NCBI GenBank assembly: GCA_021767785.1
Contig: JAASSR010000007.1
Location: 1 to 46,249, forward strand
Source of the DNA: Methanolobus sp.
GTDB lineage: Archaea > Halobacteriota > Methanosarcinia > Methanosarcinales > Methanosarcinaceae
DNA length: 46,249 nt
Direction: 5' to 3'
The notes under the pieces were generated by a model that searched no databases, was not told the origin of the DNA, and worked only from the letters and a program-made list of their open reading frames with translations. Shown here piece by piece: positions 25,575 through 34,215 of this stretch; the first letter of the stretch is position 1; the number at the start of each line of letters is the position of its first letter. A program made the translations under genes and the position numbers.

Positions 25575-25862
25575 TCAGAACATGAGTTCCAGTGCTTCTT
25601 TTCCGGTCATGCTCACCTTTATGCCCAGATCAATAGCCTGCTGAGTAGCACCGACAACCGGTGCCTTAAGTACATCTTCAAAGGTATTGACACCTTTCAC
25701 TTTAACAGCAACATCCCCGATAGCACCAGCGGTATCCATATCCAGATAACCGCACATCACAAAACCCTTGTCAGCACGGATAACAATCAGCGGAGCATTC
25801 TGCATACTGAAACTCAGGGCCATTGCCGAACCGTTATCAAGTTCTATTTTTTCCACAAGCAT
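25575..25862 (-). CDS. DUF1805 family protein
   Basis: About 95 residues. Recognised from the pattern APLIVIRADKGFVMCGYLDM followed by AIGDVAVKVKGVNTFED, which is typical of the small alpha/beta DUF1805 proteins of archaea and some bacteria. No catalytic role is established. I chose ATG 25862 with a GTGAT ribosome site; the GTG inside that site (25871) is the alternative start. Confidence 0.8.
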   Translation of the reverse strand: MLVEKIELDNGSAMALSFSMQNAPLIVIRADKGFVMCGYLDMDTAGAIGDVAVKVKGVNTFEDVLKAPVVGATQQAIDLGIKVSMTGKEALELMF

Positions 25863-25900
25863 AAGTATCACTGAATCTTTATCACTGAAACCTTAGTGTT

Positions 25901-26668
25901 TTAATAAATATTAAACCTATCAGAGTTTAGTTTTTCAATCAACTCATCACTGTTTCCGGGAAACAGTTTATCGAGCAGATCTTCTATCCTTGTAGTCACT
26001 ACAGGAGTTGAAGATACTTCTGTTGTATTCTCTTGCTGTATCTTAGCAGGCTCCTGTACCATCTCGAAATGTATAACCGCTTCACCCGAAAAGTCAAACT
26101 CACCTTTTATCCTGTCTCCTTCTGGATCATCCTTTAACGACCAGTTATCAATTCCTTCAACGGAAACAAGATTCATATCAGCAGGAAGATTTATTGTAAC
26201 ATCGGTTTCCGGTTCACCCTGGAACCACATATTGGAGCCTGATTCTGTGAGTGGTGTTTTGAAATCATAGAATACCTTGTACCTGTTGACTATGTCACTT
26301 TCCTCATCCACACTACCGATAAGTTCACGGGACATTTCTGTTTCAACTCTCAAAAGGGTCACATTCCTTGATGAGTTGTCGATCTCAACATCCATGTTGT
26401 TTTCAATACTCTTTAAAAATGATTTGCTGGTCTCTACATCAGTCTTCAGTAATTCCCATGCACTGACAAAATCATTATTATCCCCGAATTCCATATCGAT
26501 GAGCTTTTTGAATACAATGGACCTTTCGCCGGAATATTTTTCAGTGTATTCCCATGTCATCCTGTCAGTATCTATAGTGATATTGTTATCCCATTCATAT
26601 GCCGCACTAGCAGGAAGGACTAACATCGACAGCAGGACGATCAACAATAAGATACTCTCAATTCTCAA
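25901..26668 (-). CDS. exported protein of unknown function
   Basis: 255 residues with a clear signal peptide (IESILLLIVLLSMLVLPASA, cut after ASA-AYEW) and no C-terminal anchor. The body is acidic, consistent with an extracellular protein in a saline habitat. It contains a beta-rich part (VTINLPADMNLVSVEGID) and a Thr-rich linker (TTEVSSTPVVTTR) before a short helix. I recognise no family. It lies 20 nt downstream of map and may be co-transcribed with it. Confidence 0.75.
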   Translation of the reverse strand: MRIESILLLIVLLSMLVLPASAAYEWDNNITIDTDRMTWEYTEKYSGERSIVFKKLIDMEFGDNNDFVSAWELLKTDVETSKSFLKSIENNMDVEIDNSSRNVTLLRVETEMSRELIGSVDEESDIVNRYKVFYDFKTPLTESGSNMWFQGEPETDVTINLPADMNLVSVEGIDNWSLKDDPEGDRIKGEFDFSGEAVIHFEMVQEPAKIQQENTTEVSSTPVVTTRIEDLLDKLFPGNSDELIEKLNSDRFNIY

Positions 26669-26688
26669 TCTGAACTCAACCCTTCACA

Positions 26689-27585
26689 TTATTTAGTTGT
26701 TACTTCACACCCGTCATCTGTCACTATAAGTGTATGCTCTTTCTGAGAGACCATCCCCCCGGCTACTTCCCTGAGCACAGGATATGAGTGTATTATTCCT
26801 GCCTTTTCAAGCTGCAGGAGGGAAAAGTCAAGTTGTGGGGACCTGAGCCATCTTTTTGCGAAAGGAAGGGTCCTGTATTGTTTGAGTTCCTTTAGAAGAA
26901 CCCTTGCAGCAGGCAAACGAACCGGTTTTTTCTTAACTACCTGAAAGATCTCGGTAAGCGTGCCGTCAACGACCTTTCCGGCGCCATCTGTTGCAAATGG
27001 TTCTATAGCTATCATATCACCTGTCCGAAGCACAGAACCATTACTTACTCTCCTGTTGGGTATACTTGGAGGAGCATGCGGAATATATTGAGCAAGACCA
27101 TGACCCGTTAGATTTCCTACTGGTTTCAGATCGTGTGCCAGAATTGCATCCTCAATGGCCGCGGCTATCTCGGCAGTGTTCACACCGTTTTTTACGGTAT
27201 CAATTGCAGCATTTAATCCGTCTTCGGATGCTTTTACAAGATCCGTGTATTTACCGGAAAGATCGATGGTAATGGCAGAATCGGCAATATAGCCGTCTAC
27301 GTGAACGCCAAGATCGAGTTTTACCACATCTTCATCAAAGACTGTCGGATCATCTGCTAGAGGAGTTGCATGTGCTGCTTCATCATTACGGGATATGTTG
27401 CAGGGAAATGCAGAACCGTCAGCTCCCAGTTCTATCGCCCTGTTCTCCACGAATTCCGCAACTTCAAGAAGTCTTACACCAACCCTGATCCTGTCCTTTG
27501 CCTCACTTCTTACCTGTGAGAGTATCTTACCTGCTTTGATATATTTGTCAATGATCTCTTCGATCTCCTGAACTTTGTCCGCCAT
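26689..27585 (-). CDS. map: methionine aminopeptidase, type II
   Basis: 298 residues. Removes N-terminal methionine from new proteins. The five metal ligands of the pita-bread fold can be placed: the two Asp in DLGVHVDGYIADSAITIDLS, His in NLTGHGLAQYIPH, Glu in MIAIEPFATDG, and the C-terminal Glu in the KEHTLIV region. The helical insertion between the last two ligands marks type II, as in all archaea. Second M24-family gene in a row after the Xaa-Pro dipeptidase-like gene, 32 nt apart. Confidence 0.95.
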   Translation of the reverse strand: MADKVQEIEEIIDKYIKAGKILSQVRSEAKDRIRVGVRLLEVAEFVENRAIELGADGSAFPCNISRNDEAAHATPLADDPTVFDEDVVKLDLGVHVDGYIADSAITIDLSGKYTDLVKASEDGLNAAIDTVKNGVNTAEIAAAIEDAILAHDLKPVGNLTGHGLAQYIPHAPPSIPNRRVSNGSVLRTGDMIAIEPFATDGAGKVVDGTLTEIFQVVKKKPVRLPAARVLLKELKQYRTLPFAKRWLRSPQLDFSLLQLEKAGIIHSYPVLREVAGGMVSQKEHTLIVTDDGCEVTTK

Positions 27586-27617
27586 TTAAAATCTCCTCTA
27601 AGCACTAATGTTCCGAA

Positions 27618-28793
27618 TCAGTATACGAATTTCTTTTCCATTTCCGTAAGGTTCTCATGACCATTGGAGGTTACTAGTATAAGATCTTCAAGACGTATAC
27701 CACCAGCATCCGGATAATAAAGTCCCGGTTCTATAGTAATGATATTTCCTTCTTCAAGTTCAACTTCACTATCCCCTACAAAAGGAAGCTCATGTATCTC
27801 CAGTCCTACACCATGTCCGGTGGAATGAATGAAACCGACATTCGAGCCGTCTCTTATCGTATCATAACCTTTTTCCTTGAATATATCGCAAACCCTGTTG
27901 TGTATTTCACTGCATTTTACACCAGGTTTCACCATTTCGATGGCTGCTTTCTGAGCCTCAAGGACTGCATCATACATATCAATAAGTTTTTCAGATGGCT
28001 CCCCTTTAAGCACTGTACGAGTCATATCAGCAAAATATCTTTCTCTTTTACTTCGCGGGAATATATCAATGACCACCGGTTCATTGGCTTTGAGAGAACC
28101 GCTTCCTTCCCAGTGAGGATTTGCAGAGCCTTTTCCTGCAGCAACTATCGTACTGTCAGACTCACATCCATGTTCGAGAAGGGTCATATCTATTTCCTTA
28201 CGTATCATCTCTGATGTGAGGGCAAAGCCCCTATAGTTGAGAACACCTTCCACCTCCTCGGACCTGTGGATCATCTCTACTGCAGCTTTCATTGCAGTGT
28301 TGCACGCATCCTGAACTTTCCTGACCATTTTAATTTCTGATTCATCCTTTCGGGCTCTGAGAAGGGCAAAAGGACTTTTTACGGCAACGATGGTGAAACC
28401 CTCTTCTTTGAGGGTCTGGGCAATATGATAGGGAAAATCACGGGGTACTGCAATATGTCTTGCACCATCCTTCTGAAGTATTTCCGCAATGCAATCACAA
28501 TATGCAAGTGCAGGATCCTTCCTTTCATGTACTTTAGACCGGTAATCACAACCCTGTAAGGTGCGAATATCAGATATCCTTGACTCTATTTCAGCTCTTC
28601 CTTTTTCCATGTCAGAGATCAGCAGGGTCTCAGCACCATTCTTTGTATGAAAGTATGCGAACCTGTCCGAGGCAGAGAACCTGGTTGCATAATAGATGTC
28701 CGCATTATCTGAATTCCCTACCATCAAATATGCATCTGAATTGTGCTTTTCCAGCATGTTGGAAATATCAATAGGAGATGTTGATGAAGTCAT
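27618..28793 (-). CDS. Xaa-Pro aminopeptidase/dipeptidase (M24B)
   Basis: 391 residues. An N-terminal creatinase-type domain (SDNADIYYATRFSASDRFAY) is followed by the M24 catalytic domain. Ligand motifs: VVIDIFPRSKRERYFADMTRT, FIHSTGHGVGLEIHELPFVG, IITIEPGLYYPDAGGIRLED. It hydrolyses X-Pro bonds in peptides. The first ligand motif reads DIFPR, as in archaeal members. Probably first in an operon with map and the exported protein. Divergent from the plus-strand membrane gene at 29008. Confidence 0.9.
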   Translation of the reverse strand: MTSSTSPIDISNMLEKHNSDAYLMVGNSDNADIYYATRFSASDRFAYFHTKNGAETLLISDMEKGRAEIESRISDIRTLQGCDYRSKVHERKDPALAYCDCIAEILQKDGARHIAVPRDFPYHIAQTLKEEGFTIVAVKSPFALLRARKDESEIKMVRKVQDACNTAMKAAVEMIHRSEEVEGVLNYRGFALTSEMIRKEIDMTLLEHGCESDSTIVAAGKGSANPHWEGSGSLKANEPVVIDIFPRSKRERYFADMTRTVLKGEPSEKLIDMYDAVLEAQKAAIEMVKPGVKCSEIHNRVCDIFKEKGYDTIRDGSNVGFIHSTGHGVGLEIHELPFVGDSEVELEEGNIITIEPGLYYPDAGGIRLEDLILVTSNGHENLTEMEKKFVY

Positions 28794-29007
28794 AGTATTA
28801 TCTAGTAGTTACTAGTACAAAATTGTTATCGAATGTACAAAAGGAAAAGGAGAACATGAAATACGTGAATTTTTTGCTATAAGAATATTTGGTATTCTAC
28901 ATGTGCATGGAACTGGAAGATTCAATACATGAACATTCCAATCGTGTACACAAAAATACAATATATCCACATTTCGATTATATATAACTCCATGAAAAGT
29001 AATTATT

Positions 29008-29394
29008 ATGCACAACACGAACCAATACGTTTCACAATTTGCAGATATCCCCGATTTCATCAGGGATATAAAATACATCATTGTGTTCTACGTAATTGGC
29101 GATTTCCTTACAACTGCCCATGCTCTTAACTACGGATTCGAGGAGAACGCATTTCTGGCAGTGGTTATGCAGAATTACGGTGTTGGTTCTTTGCTGGTCC
29201 TGAAGATATTGTTCCTTGCAATAGTGTACTGGAACTATGTCATGCTGAAAGATACCGATTCGAAATGGACGGATCTTTTGTGGACACTGGCCAGAAAAGG
29301 CATTGCAGCAGGAGGTATGTTCCTGGTGGTAAACAACCTGATGGTAATATTCATGGAATGCAGTCTTGTGCAGATACTGCATACAGTAGTATAA
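29008..29394 (+). CDS. small integral membrane protein (DUF5658-like)
   Basis: 128 residues with about three membrane helices (YIIVFYVIGDFLTTAHA, GSLLVLKILFLAIVYW, and GIAAGGMFLVVNNLMVIF). The D-LTT...G-EEN...LLVLKIL pattern resembles DUF5658 proteins, whose function is unknown. TATA (TTATATATAA, centre about 28983) is 25 bp before the ATG and there is no ribosome site, so the mRNA is probably leaderless. A T6 run at 29463-29468 may end the transcript. Confidence 0.75.
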   Translation: MHNTNQYVSQFADIPDFIRDIKYIIVFYVIGDFLTTAHALNYGFEENAFLAVVMQNYGVGSLLVLKILFLAIVYWNYVMLKDTDSKWTDLLWTLARKGIAAGGMFLVVNNLMVIFMECSLVQILHTVV

Positions 29395-29484
29395 TGATAA
29401 AATAATGGATCATGATGATAAAAACGGAAAAACGTTCCAAAAACGGCAAATCCACCACTCAATTTTTTACTTGTCCGAAAAATC

Positions 29485-29526
29485 GTTATCCAAACCTTAT
29501 ATCAGGTTATCCAAACCTTATATCAG
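29485..29526. repeat. perfect tandem duplication of a 21-bp unit
   Basis: 29485-29505 and 29506-29526 are identical 21-bp copies. The second copy contains the stop codon (29523-29525) of the first microprotein, so the duplication sits exactly at its 3' end. This looks like a recent slippage event or a short protein-binding array. Confidence 0.85.
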
Positions 29527-29636
29527 GGAGCCATAATTCCCGCCAGCATACCTATTGATATTATCATCAGAACATAAAGCATTATGACAAAGAGTATCTT
29601 CATTGTTGGAAGATCGCCCTTATTATTCATATTCAT
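29523..29636 (-). CDS. 37-residue single-helix membrane microprotein, copy 1
   Basis: Reads MNMNNKGDLPTMKILFVIML followed by YVLMIISIGMLAGIMAP and a TGA stop. A polar, Asn-rich start leads into one membrane helix of about 22 residues. It shares NN--D, the (M/V)-(K/R)-IL core, YV--MI, a Gly and A-M with the 35-residue frame at 29723-29830, in the same order, so the two are paralogues. That argues strongly that both are real genes. TATA-like AT-rich DNA on the minus strand (about 29664-29677) is about 30 bp upstream; there is no ribosome site. Function unknown. Confidence 0.65.
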   Translation of the reverse strand: MNMNNKGDLPTMKILFVIMLYVLMIISIGMLAGIMAP

Positions 29637-29722
29637 GCATACCATAATACATTATTAGCTCAGAAAAATAAGTAATTATGGATAATGATCTGCTTTCCAA
29701 AAACTAAAAGAAACAGCATCTG

Positions 29723-29830
29723 TCATCTGATCATTGCTGAGAACAACCCCACAGCGATCATAAGAAAAACATATACGGATATTAAAAGGAGAATTCTTAC
29801 TTTGACGGAGTTGTCGGAATTATTGAACAT
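29723..29830 (-). CDS. 35-residue single-helix membrane microprotein, copy 2
   Basis: Reads MFNNSDNSVKVRILLLISVY followed by VFLMIAVGLFSAMIR and a TGA stop. Same plan as the copy at 29523-29636: Asn-rich head, a Lys/Arg before the helix, one membrane helix. A good minus-strand TATA box (TTTATAATATATAG, about 29850-29864) is centred about 27 bp before the ATG, so the mRNA is probably leaderless with its own promoter. About 90 nt separate the two copies. Small single-pass proteins often act as subunits or modulators of larger membrane complexes; no partner can be named. Confidence 0.65.
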   Translation of the reverse strand: MFNNSDNSVKVRILLLISVYVFLMIAVGLFSAMIR

Positions 29831-30003
29831 AACAGTCTGCAAAAACAACTATATATTATAAATAGATTCCTGAATCATTCAATTATAAACAGGATTTAGG
29901 CTGGTTGATGAAACACCATCAGATGTAAAGAAAAATAAAATCCAAACTAATATCTTTTGACAAAATAAGAAAAAAGCCCGGTCAGACCGGGATGTAATTT
30001 TAG

Positions 30004-30076
30004 CGCCCGAACCGGGATTCGAACCCGGGTCGGAGCCTCGACAGGGCTCCATGATAGGCCTCTACACTATTCGGAC
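30004..30076 (-). tRNA. tRNA-Asp(GTC)
   Basis: Complete cloverleaf on the minus strand. The acceptor stem is GTCCGAA with TTCGGGC, the anticodon stem GAGCC with GGCTC encloses CTGTCGA, giving anticodon GTC, and the T-arm has CCGGG-TTCGAAT-CCCGG. The discriminator is G and CCA is not encoded. A TATA box (TTTATATATG on the minus strand, about 30120-30130) lies between it and tRNA-Tyr, so it can be transcribed separately. Confidence 0.95.
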
Positions 30077-30149
30077 ACTTTACGATTTTCGCTTGTGAGC
30101 AACCCTAAAAGGTCGCTCTCATATATAAAGCTTTTCTTGATTTTGTAAG

Positions 30150-30260
30150 TCCCGCCTCCCAGACTCGAACCGGGGGCATCGCGGTGCCTGCGCGGAATTT
30201 GTGAACGTGTCACATGAACCATACTACAGCCGCGCACTCTACCAACTGAGTTAAGGCGGG
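30150..30260 (-). tRNA. tRNA-Tyr(GTA) with intron
   Basis: Minus-strand cloverleaf interrupted by an intron. The acceptor is CCCGCCT with AGGCGGG, so C1-G72 with discriminator A, the archaeal tRNA-Tyr identity set. Exon 1 ends CGCGG-CTGTAG (anticodon GTA); exon 2 resumes A-CCGCG-ATGCC and the T-arm CCCGG-TTCGAGT-CTGGG. The mature length is 73 nt. The 38-nt intron at 30186-30223 sits between positions 37 and 38, the canonical archaeal site. CCA is not encoded. Confidence 0.95.
30186..30223 (-). other. tRNA-Tyr intron (38 nt)
   Basis: Removed by the archaeal splicing endonuclease at a bulge-helix-bulge. It contains CCGCGC, which is complementary to the 5' anticodon stem GCGCGG of exon 1 and could compete with the true partner CCGCG of exon 2. 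Confidence 0.85.
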
Positions 30261-30424
30261 TCTAACAAATCATGCTTCAGCACGTCATTGCCGTACGATG
30301 CAACACTCCAATACGCACAATAATACTTATCTCTTTCGCCGTAATGCACAGATGTCCGGGATAGTATATAAAGAAAAATACATAATGAGCACAGCTTTGG
30401 AAAGAAAGCCATAGAATGAACAAA

Positions 30425-30480
30425 ATAAGAAAGAAAAACAGAAAGAATACAAAACCACCCTGAACGATCATTCAGGACGG
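30425..30480 (-). terminator. hairpin plus T-rich terminator after the AdoMet synthetase gene
   Basis: On the minus strand, about 30 nt past the stop codon, CCTGAA pairs with TTCAGG (30459-30476), extended by an outer GC pairing, and a T-rich stretch follows (TTTTG, TTTCTG, TTTTTC). Upstream of tRNA-Tyr, 30261-30424 otherwise holds only a minus-strand TATA-like TTTATATAC at about 30363-30372. Confidence 0.6.
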
Positions 30481-30509
30481 TGATATTTATAATATTTGTG
30501 AGATTTGCC

Positions 30510-31706
30510 TCAGAAAGTTTCCAGCTCGCCACTGATAACCATCTTTGTTATCTTTGTAATATCAGCAAGCCACTCATCCATAACTACTTCTGCCTCAGCT
30601 CTGACAGAAGCAAAGTTCGCACCTTCCTGCGGAATTATCTGTGCACTTGCCACCAGTGGCTGATCTATTGGCTGGCCGATCTGAGAAAGGAGTTTGATAT
30701 ATACATCCTGAACTTCAGGAACAGCTTTAACAACATCTCTTGCCATCTGAGTGGAAAGCAGGTTGTAGATCTTACCTATATGATTGATAGGATTCTTACC
30801 ACTAGTTGCTTCCATACTCATCGGCCTATTAGGAGTAATAAGACCATTACAGCGATTTCCACGTCCTACAGAACCGTCATCTCCCATCTCAGCAGAAGTA
30901 CCTGTCACCGTGAGGAACACTGATCCGCACTTTACGTCATCTGCAGCATTGATAAAGGTCTTAACATTCCTGTCCGTACGTTTTACAGCGAGATCTGTCA
31001 CATAATCTTCCATCTCTTCCTTAATATTGAGATAATGATCCATATCATCAACATGCCTTCCAACCATACCACAGCATATTGTAAGGTTGATATCATCATT
31101 GTCCCTCAGACCCATAACCTTGATATCAGTACCTATTCCCGGAATCTTCTTTTTAAGGTCTGTAATCAGTTTTCTCTCAGACTCATGGACTATCTGCTCA
31201 AGTTCAGAGAAGGGAGCATGGCCCACTCCAAAAGAAGTATCGTTAGCCACTGGAATCCTGTCCCTCTTGAAAACATCCCTCAGATCAGATGAACCTGTAC
31301 CGAGTTTGCAATCGACTATAATATCACTTTCAAGGTCTATATCCACAATGGTTTTCCTGAGGTAATCCCTGGCAGCCTTTAAAGCGACTGATTCAGCAGG
31401 GATCTCAACACCTTCGAATTCTTTTGTAGCCCTGCCAACAAGCAGAGTATAGATGGGCTGAATTACCTCTCCTCCACCAAACTGCGGATTGGATCTTCCT
31501 GCCACTATCTGGGTCTCATCTGTATTATGGTGAAGAACCGCACCACATTTATCAACATATTCATTACACAATGCGCGGCTTACTGCCTCTGCAAGACCGT
31601 CAGAGATACTGTCAGGGTGACCTACACCCTTCCTCTCAACAAGCTCGATCTGCTGTTTTTCCACCGGCGTTTCCATCAGGTGTTCGACTTTGATGTTTCG
31701 CATCAT
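30510..31706 (-). CDS. mat: S-adenosylmethionine synthetase (archaeal type)
   Basis: 398 residues. Makes AdoMet from methionine and ATP. This is the archaeal class, distant from bacterial MetK but with recognisable motifs: [40 protein letters not shown], and [20 protein letters not shown], then [20 protein letters not shown] ribosome site lies 6 nt before the first of two ATG codons. Divergent from hisG with a 249-nt intergenic region; monocistronic with a hairpin terminator. AdoMet feeds the radical SAM enzymes and methyltransferases elsewhere in this window. Confidence 0.96.
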   Translation of the reverse strand: MMRNIKVEHLMETPVEKQQIELVERKGVGHPDSISDGLAEAVSRALCNEYVDKCGAVLHHNTDETQIVAGRSNPQFGGGEVIQPIYTLLVGRATKEFEGVEIPAESVALKAARDYLRKTIVDIDLESDIIVDCKLGTGSSDLRDVFKRDRIPVANDTSFGVGHAPFSELEQIVHESERKLITDLKKKIPGIGTDIKVMGLRDNDDINLTICCGMVGRHVDDMDHYLNIKEEMEDYVTDLAVKRTDRNVKTFINAADDVKCGSVFLTVTGTSAEMGDDGSVGRGNRCNGLITPNRPMSMEATSGKNPINHIGKIYNLLSTQMARDVVKAVPEVQDVYIKLLSQIGQPIDQPLVASAQIIPQEGANFASVRAEAEVVMDEWLADITKITKMVISGELETF

Positions 31707-31955
31707 ATTAATCCTCTAGAAATCAATTAAAAGCAAATGAAAGAAGATAACTCAGGTTCATTATGTATTCTTCGCTATATCAAGAGTGCATTAGATATTT
31801 AATATTTCCTATAAAATAATATAACCATGAGTAATACAAATGTGTATGTTAGATTAACAAACAAAAATTAGAAATCAGCGTGAGATCTATATGCTATAAA
31901 TGTCTTTCAGAGAACATTCAATTGACACTGATCATAATTTCACAGAAGGCTCCAG

Positions 31956-32810
31956 ATGATACGTATTGCAATACCCAATAAAGGACGTTTACATGACCCC
32001 ACCGTTACCCTCCTTAAAAAGGCAGGATTGCCTGTACTCGAAGGTGGGACAAGGAAACTTTTTGCCAAAACCACTGATCCAGAAATAACTTATCTCTTCG
32101 CAAGGGCTGCTGACATACCTGAATATGTCCAGGATGGTGCCGCAGATGTAGGTATAACAGGTCTGGATCTGATACATGAAACCGGTTCAAATGTAGAGAT
32201 AATGCTTGATCTGGATTTCGGCGGCGCAAATCTTGTACTTGCCGTTCCCGAAGAATCAAACATAAGTTCTTCAAAAGAATTGGAAGGTATGCGTGTTGCC
32301 ACGGAATTCCCCAATATCACTGCCAAATACTTCGATAACCTTGGTATCGATATAGAAGTTATAAAGGTAAGTGGTGCATGTGAGATGACACCTCATGTAG
32401 GGATTGCCGACGCTATTGTAGATATTTCAAGTTCAGGTACTACTCTGGTAACCAATCATCTGAAAATGATAGAAAAGGTGTTCACATCATCAGTATGCCT
32501 TATAGCCAACAAAAAAACTCAAGCAAGTAACGACAAGATAGGGCAGATTCAGACAGCTGTGGAAAGTGTTTTAAGAGCAAAGGGAAAGCGCTACCTTATG
32601 ATGAACGTACCTGAAGAATCACTGGCAACAGTTAAAGAAGTCCTCCCCGGTATGGCAGGACCAACTGTTATGAAAGTGGAATCGAGCAATTCCACACTTG
32701 CAGTTCATGCAGTTGTGGATGCTTCATGCATCTTTGCCACCGTCGGAGAACTTAAAAAAGCAGGTGCTAAGGATATACTTGTAGTACCTATTGAAAGAAT
32801 GATGCCTTGA
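31956..32810 (+). CDS. hisG: ATP phosphoribosyltransferase (long form)
   Basis: 284 residues, the long form with a C-terminal ACT-like regulatory domain (about 210-284, LMMNVPEESLATVKEVLPGM) that gives histidine feedback without HisZ. The catalytic part shows IAIPNKGRLHDPTV, ADVGITGLDLIHETG and the PRPP loop DAIVDISSSGTTLV. First step of histidine synthesis. First gene of hisG-hisA-hisB; a plus-strand TATA-like CTATAAATG lies near 31895. hisA begins 9 nt after its stop. Confidence 0.96.
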   Translation: MIRIAIPNKGRLHDPTVTLLKKAGLPVLEGGTRKLFAKTTDPEITYLFARAADIPEYVQDGAADVGITGLDLIHETGSNVEIMLDLDFGGANLVLAVPEESNISSSKELEGMRVATEFPNITAKYFDNLGIDIEVIKVSGACEMTPHVGIADAIVDISSSGTTLVTNHLKMIEKVFTSSVCLIANKKTQASNDKIGQIQTAVESVLRAKGKRYLMMNVPEESLATVKEVLPGMAGPTVMKVESSNSTLAVHAVVDASCIFATVGELKKAGAKDILVVPIERMMP

Positions 32811-32819
32811 GGATGTCCT

Positions 32820-33560
32820 ATGGTTTTTGAAGTGATCCCTGCCGTAGACATGAAAAACGGCAAATGTGTGCAACTTGTGCAGGGTGTGCCCGGCAGTGAG
32901 ATGATCTCTCTTGACGATCCAGTGTCCGTAGCCAGAGACTGGGTAACACAGGGAGCAAGAACGTTACATCTTATAGACCTAGACGGAGCTATAGATGGTA
33001 AACGCAAAAATGCCCCTACAATCAAGAGAATAGTCAGGGAATGCAAACCTCTTGGAATGGAGATACAGGTTGGCGGTGGAATTCGCTCCTATGAGAATGC
33101 AGCCGAACTTCTTAAAATGGGAGTTGACAGAGTGATACTCAGTACAGCAGCCATCAATAATCCTCAGCTTGTAAAAGAACTTGCTGATGCGTTCGGAAGC
33201 AAGCACATCAATGTTGCTCTTGACTCAAAAAACGGAAAGATTTCCATCGAAGGATGGAAAAAACAATCAGAATTCACAGCAGTGGAAATGGGGATCAGAT
33301 TTGAAGAACTCGGGGCTGGAAGTATTCTTTTCACTAATATCGATAACGAAGGATTACTAAAAGGAGTCAACACTGAACCTACAGAAGAACTTGTGAGATC
33401 TGTGAACATCCCTGTTATTGCTTCTGGTGGCGTTACAGGTCTTGATGACCTGCTTGCTCTGAAAAAGACAGGAGCAAAAGCAGTTGTTGTGGGTAGTGCT
33501 TTATACACCGGAAAATTTACACTTCCAGAAGCAATAAATATTATCAGTGAAAATTTATAA
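32820..33560 (+). CDS. hisA: ProFAR isomerase (HisA)
   Basis: A 246-residue TIM-barrel isomerase acting on ProFAR in histidine synthesis. N-terminal catalytic Asp in [35 protein letters not shown]; phosphate-binding IQVGGGIRS and the second half [26 protein letters not shown]. The twofold repeat of the barrel is intact. Between hisG and hisB in one operon. Confidence 0.96.
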   Translation: MVFEVIPAVDMKNGKCVQLVQGVPGSEMISLDDPVSVARDWVTQGARTLHLIDLDGAIDGKRKNAPTIKRIVRECKPLGMEIQVGGGIRSYENAAELLKMGVDRVILSTAAINNPQLVKELADAFGSKHINVALDSKNGKISIEGWKKQSEFTAVEMGIRFEELGAGSILFTNIDNEGLLKGVNTEPTEELVRSVNIPVIASGGVTGLDDLLALKKTGAKAVVVGSALYTGKFTLPEAINIISENL

Positions 33561-33591
33561 AACATCAGAATTGTCAAAACCGGGTGCATCC

Positions 33592-34167
33592 ATGAGAAAA
33601 GCAGAAATATCACGCAAAACCAGTGAAACAGACATAATGATCGAGCTGAATCTTGAAGGAAAAGGGATTGCAAACATCACAACAGGAATTGGTTTTTTCG
33701 ATCATATGCTAACTGCTTTCACAAAACATGGAAATTTTGATCTTACTGTAAAAGCAACCGGTGATCTCATAGTTGATGACCACCACCTGATAGAGGATAC
33801 AGGCATAGTCCTAGGACAGGTGATTTCAAAAGCGCTTGGTGAAAAGGCAGGAATCGCAAGATTCGGTGAAGCTCGTATACCAATGGATGAGGCCCTGGCA
33901 ACCGTTGCCCTCGATCTTGGAGGTCGCAGTTATATGGTAATGGATGCAGATTTCAGGGCTCCTAAAGTAGGTGAGTTCAGTACCCAGATGGTAGAACATT
34001 TCTTTGAAGCCGTTGCCCAGAACTCAAAGATGAATCTGCACGCTCATGTATACGGTGAAAACGACCACCACAAGATAGAAGCACTTTTCAAGGCTGTTGC
34101 CTATGCTCTCAGAAGAGCTGTGGTGGTGGAAGGAGAAGGAATCAAAAGCACCAAAGGAGTGCTTTAA
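33592..34167 (+). CDS. hisB: imidazoleglycerol-phosphate dehydratase
   Basis: 191 residues, single-domain HisB without the phosphatase fusion found in enterobacteria. Manganese-binding motifs: [35 protein letters not shown] and [14 protein letters not shown] chose ATG 33592 with GGGTG 5 nt upstream. The longer frame from 33547 would overlap the end of hisA and add 15 residues not expected in the family. Confidence 0.95.
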   Translation: MRKAEISRKTSETDIMIELNLEGKGIANITTGIGFFDHMLTAFTKHGNFDLTVKATGDLIVDDHHLIEDTGIVLGQVISKALGEKAGIARFGEARIPMDEALATVALDLGGRSYMVMDADFRAPKVGEFSTQMVEHFFEAVAQNSKMNLHAHVYGENDHHKIEALFKAVAYALRRAVVVEGEGIKSTKGVL

Positions 34168-34215
34168 TACTTCCATCCAAAGCCTGATATGAGTATCGTG
34201 GTTCCGGATTTGATT

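Noticed and set aside
29485-29526. Start of a CRISPR array.
   Set aside because: The two copies are directly adjacent without spacers, only two units exist, and no cas gene is in the window.
30251-30532. Minus-strand hydrophobic frame of 93 codons between tRNA-Tyr and the AdoMet synthetase gene.
   Set aside because: Hydrophobicity comes from the T-rich terminator; the frame runs through the terminator hairpin and into the tRNA-Tyr gene.
31707-31955. SAM-responsive riboswitch upstream of the AdoMet synthetase or hisG gene.
   Set aside because: No recognisable multi-helix fold, and SAM riboswitches are not expected in archaea.
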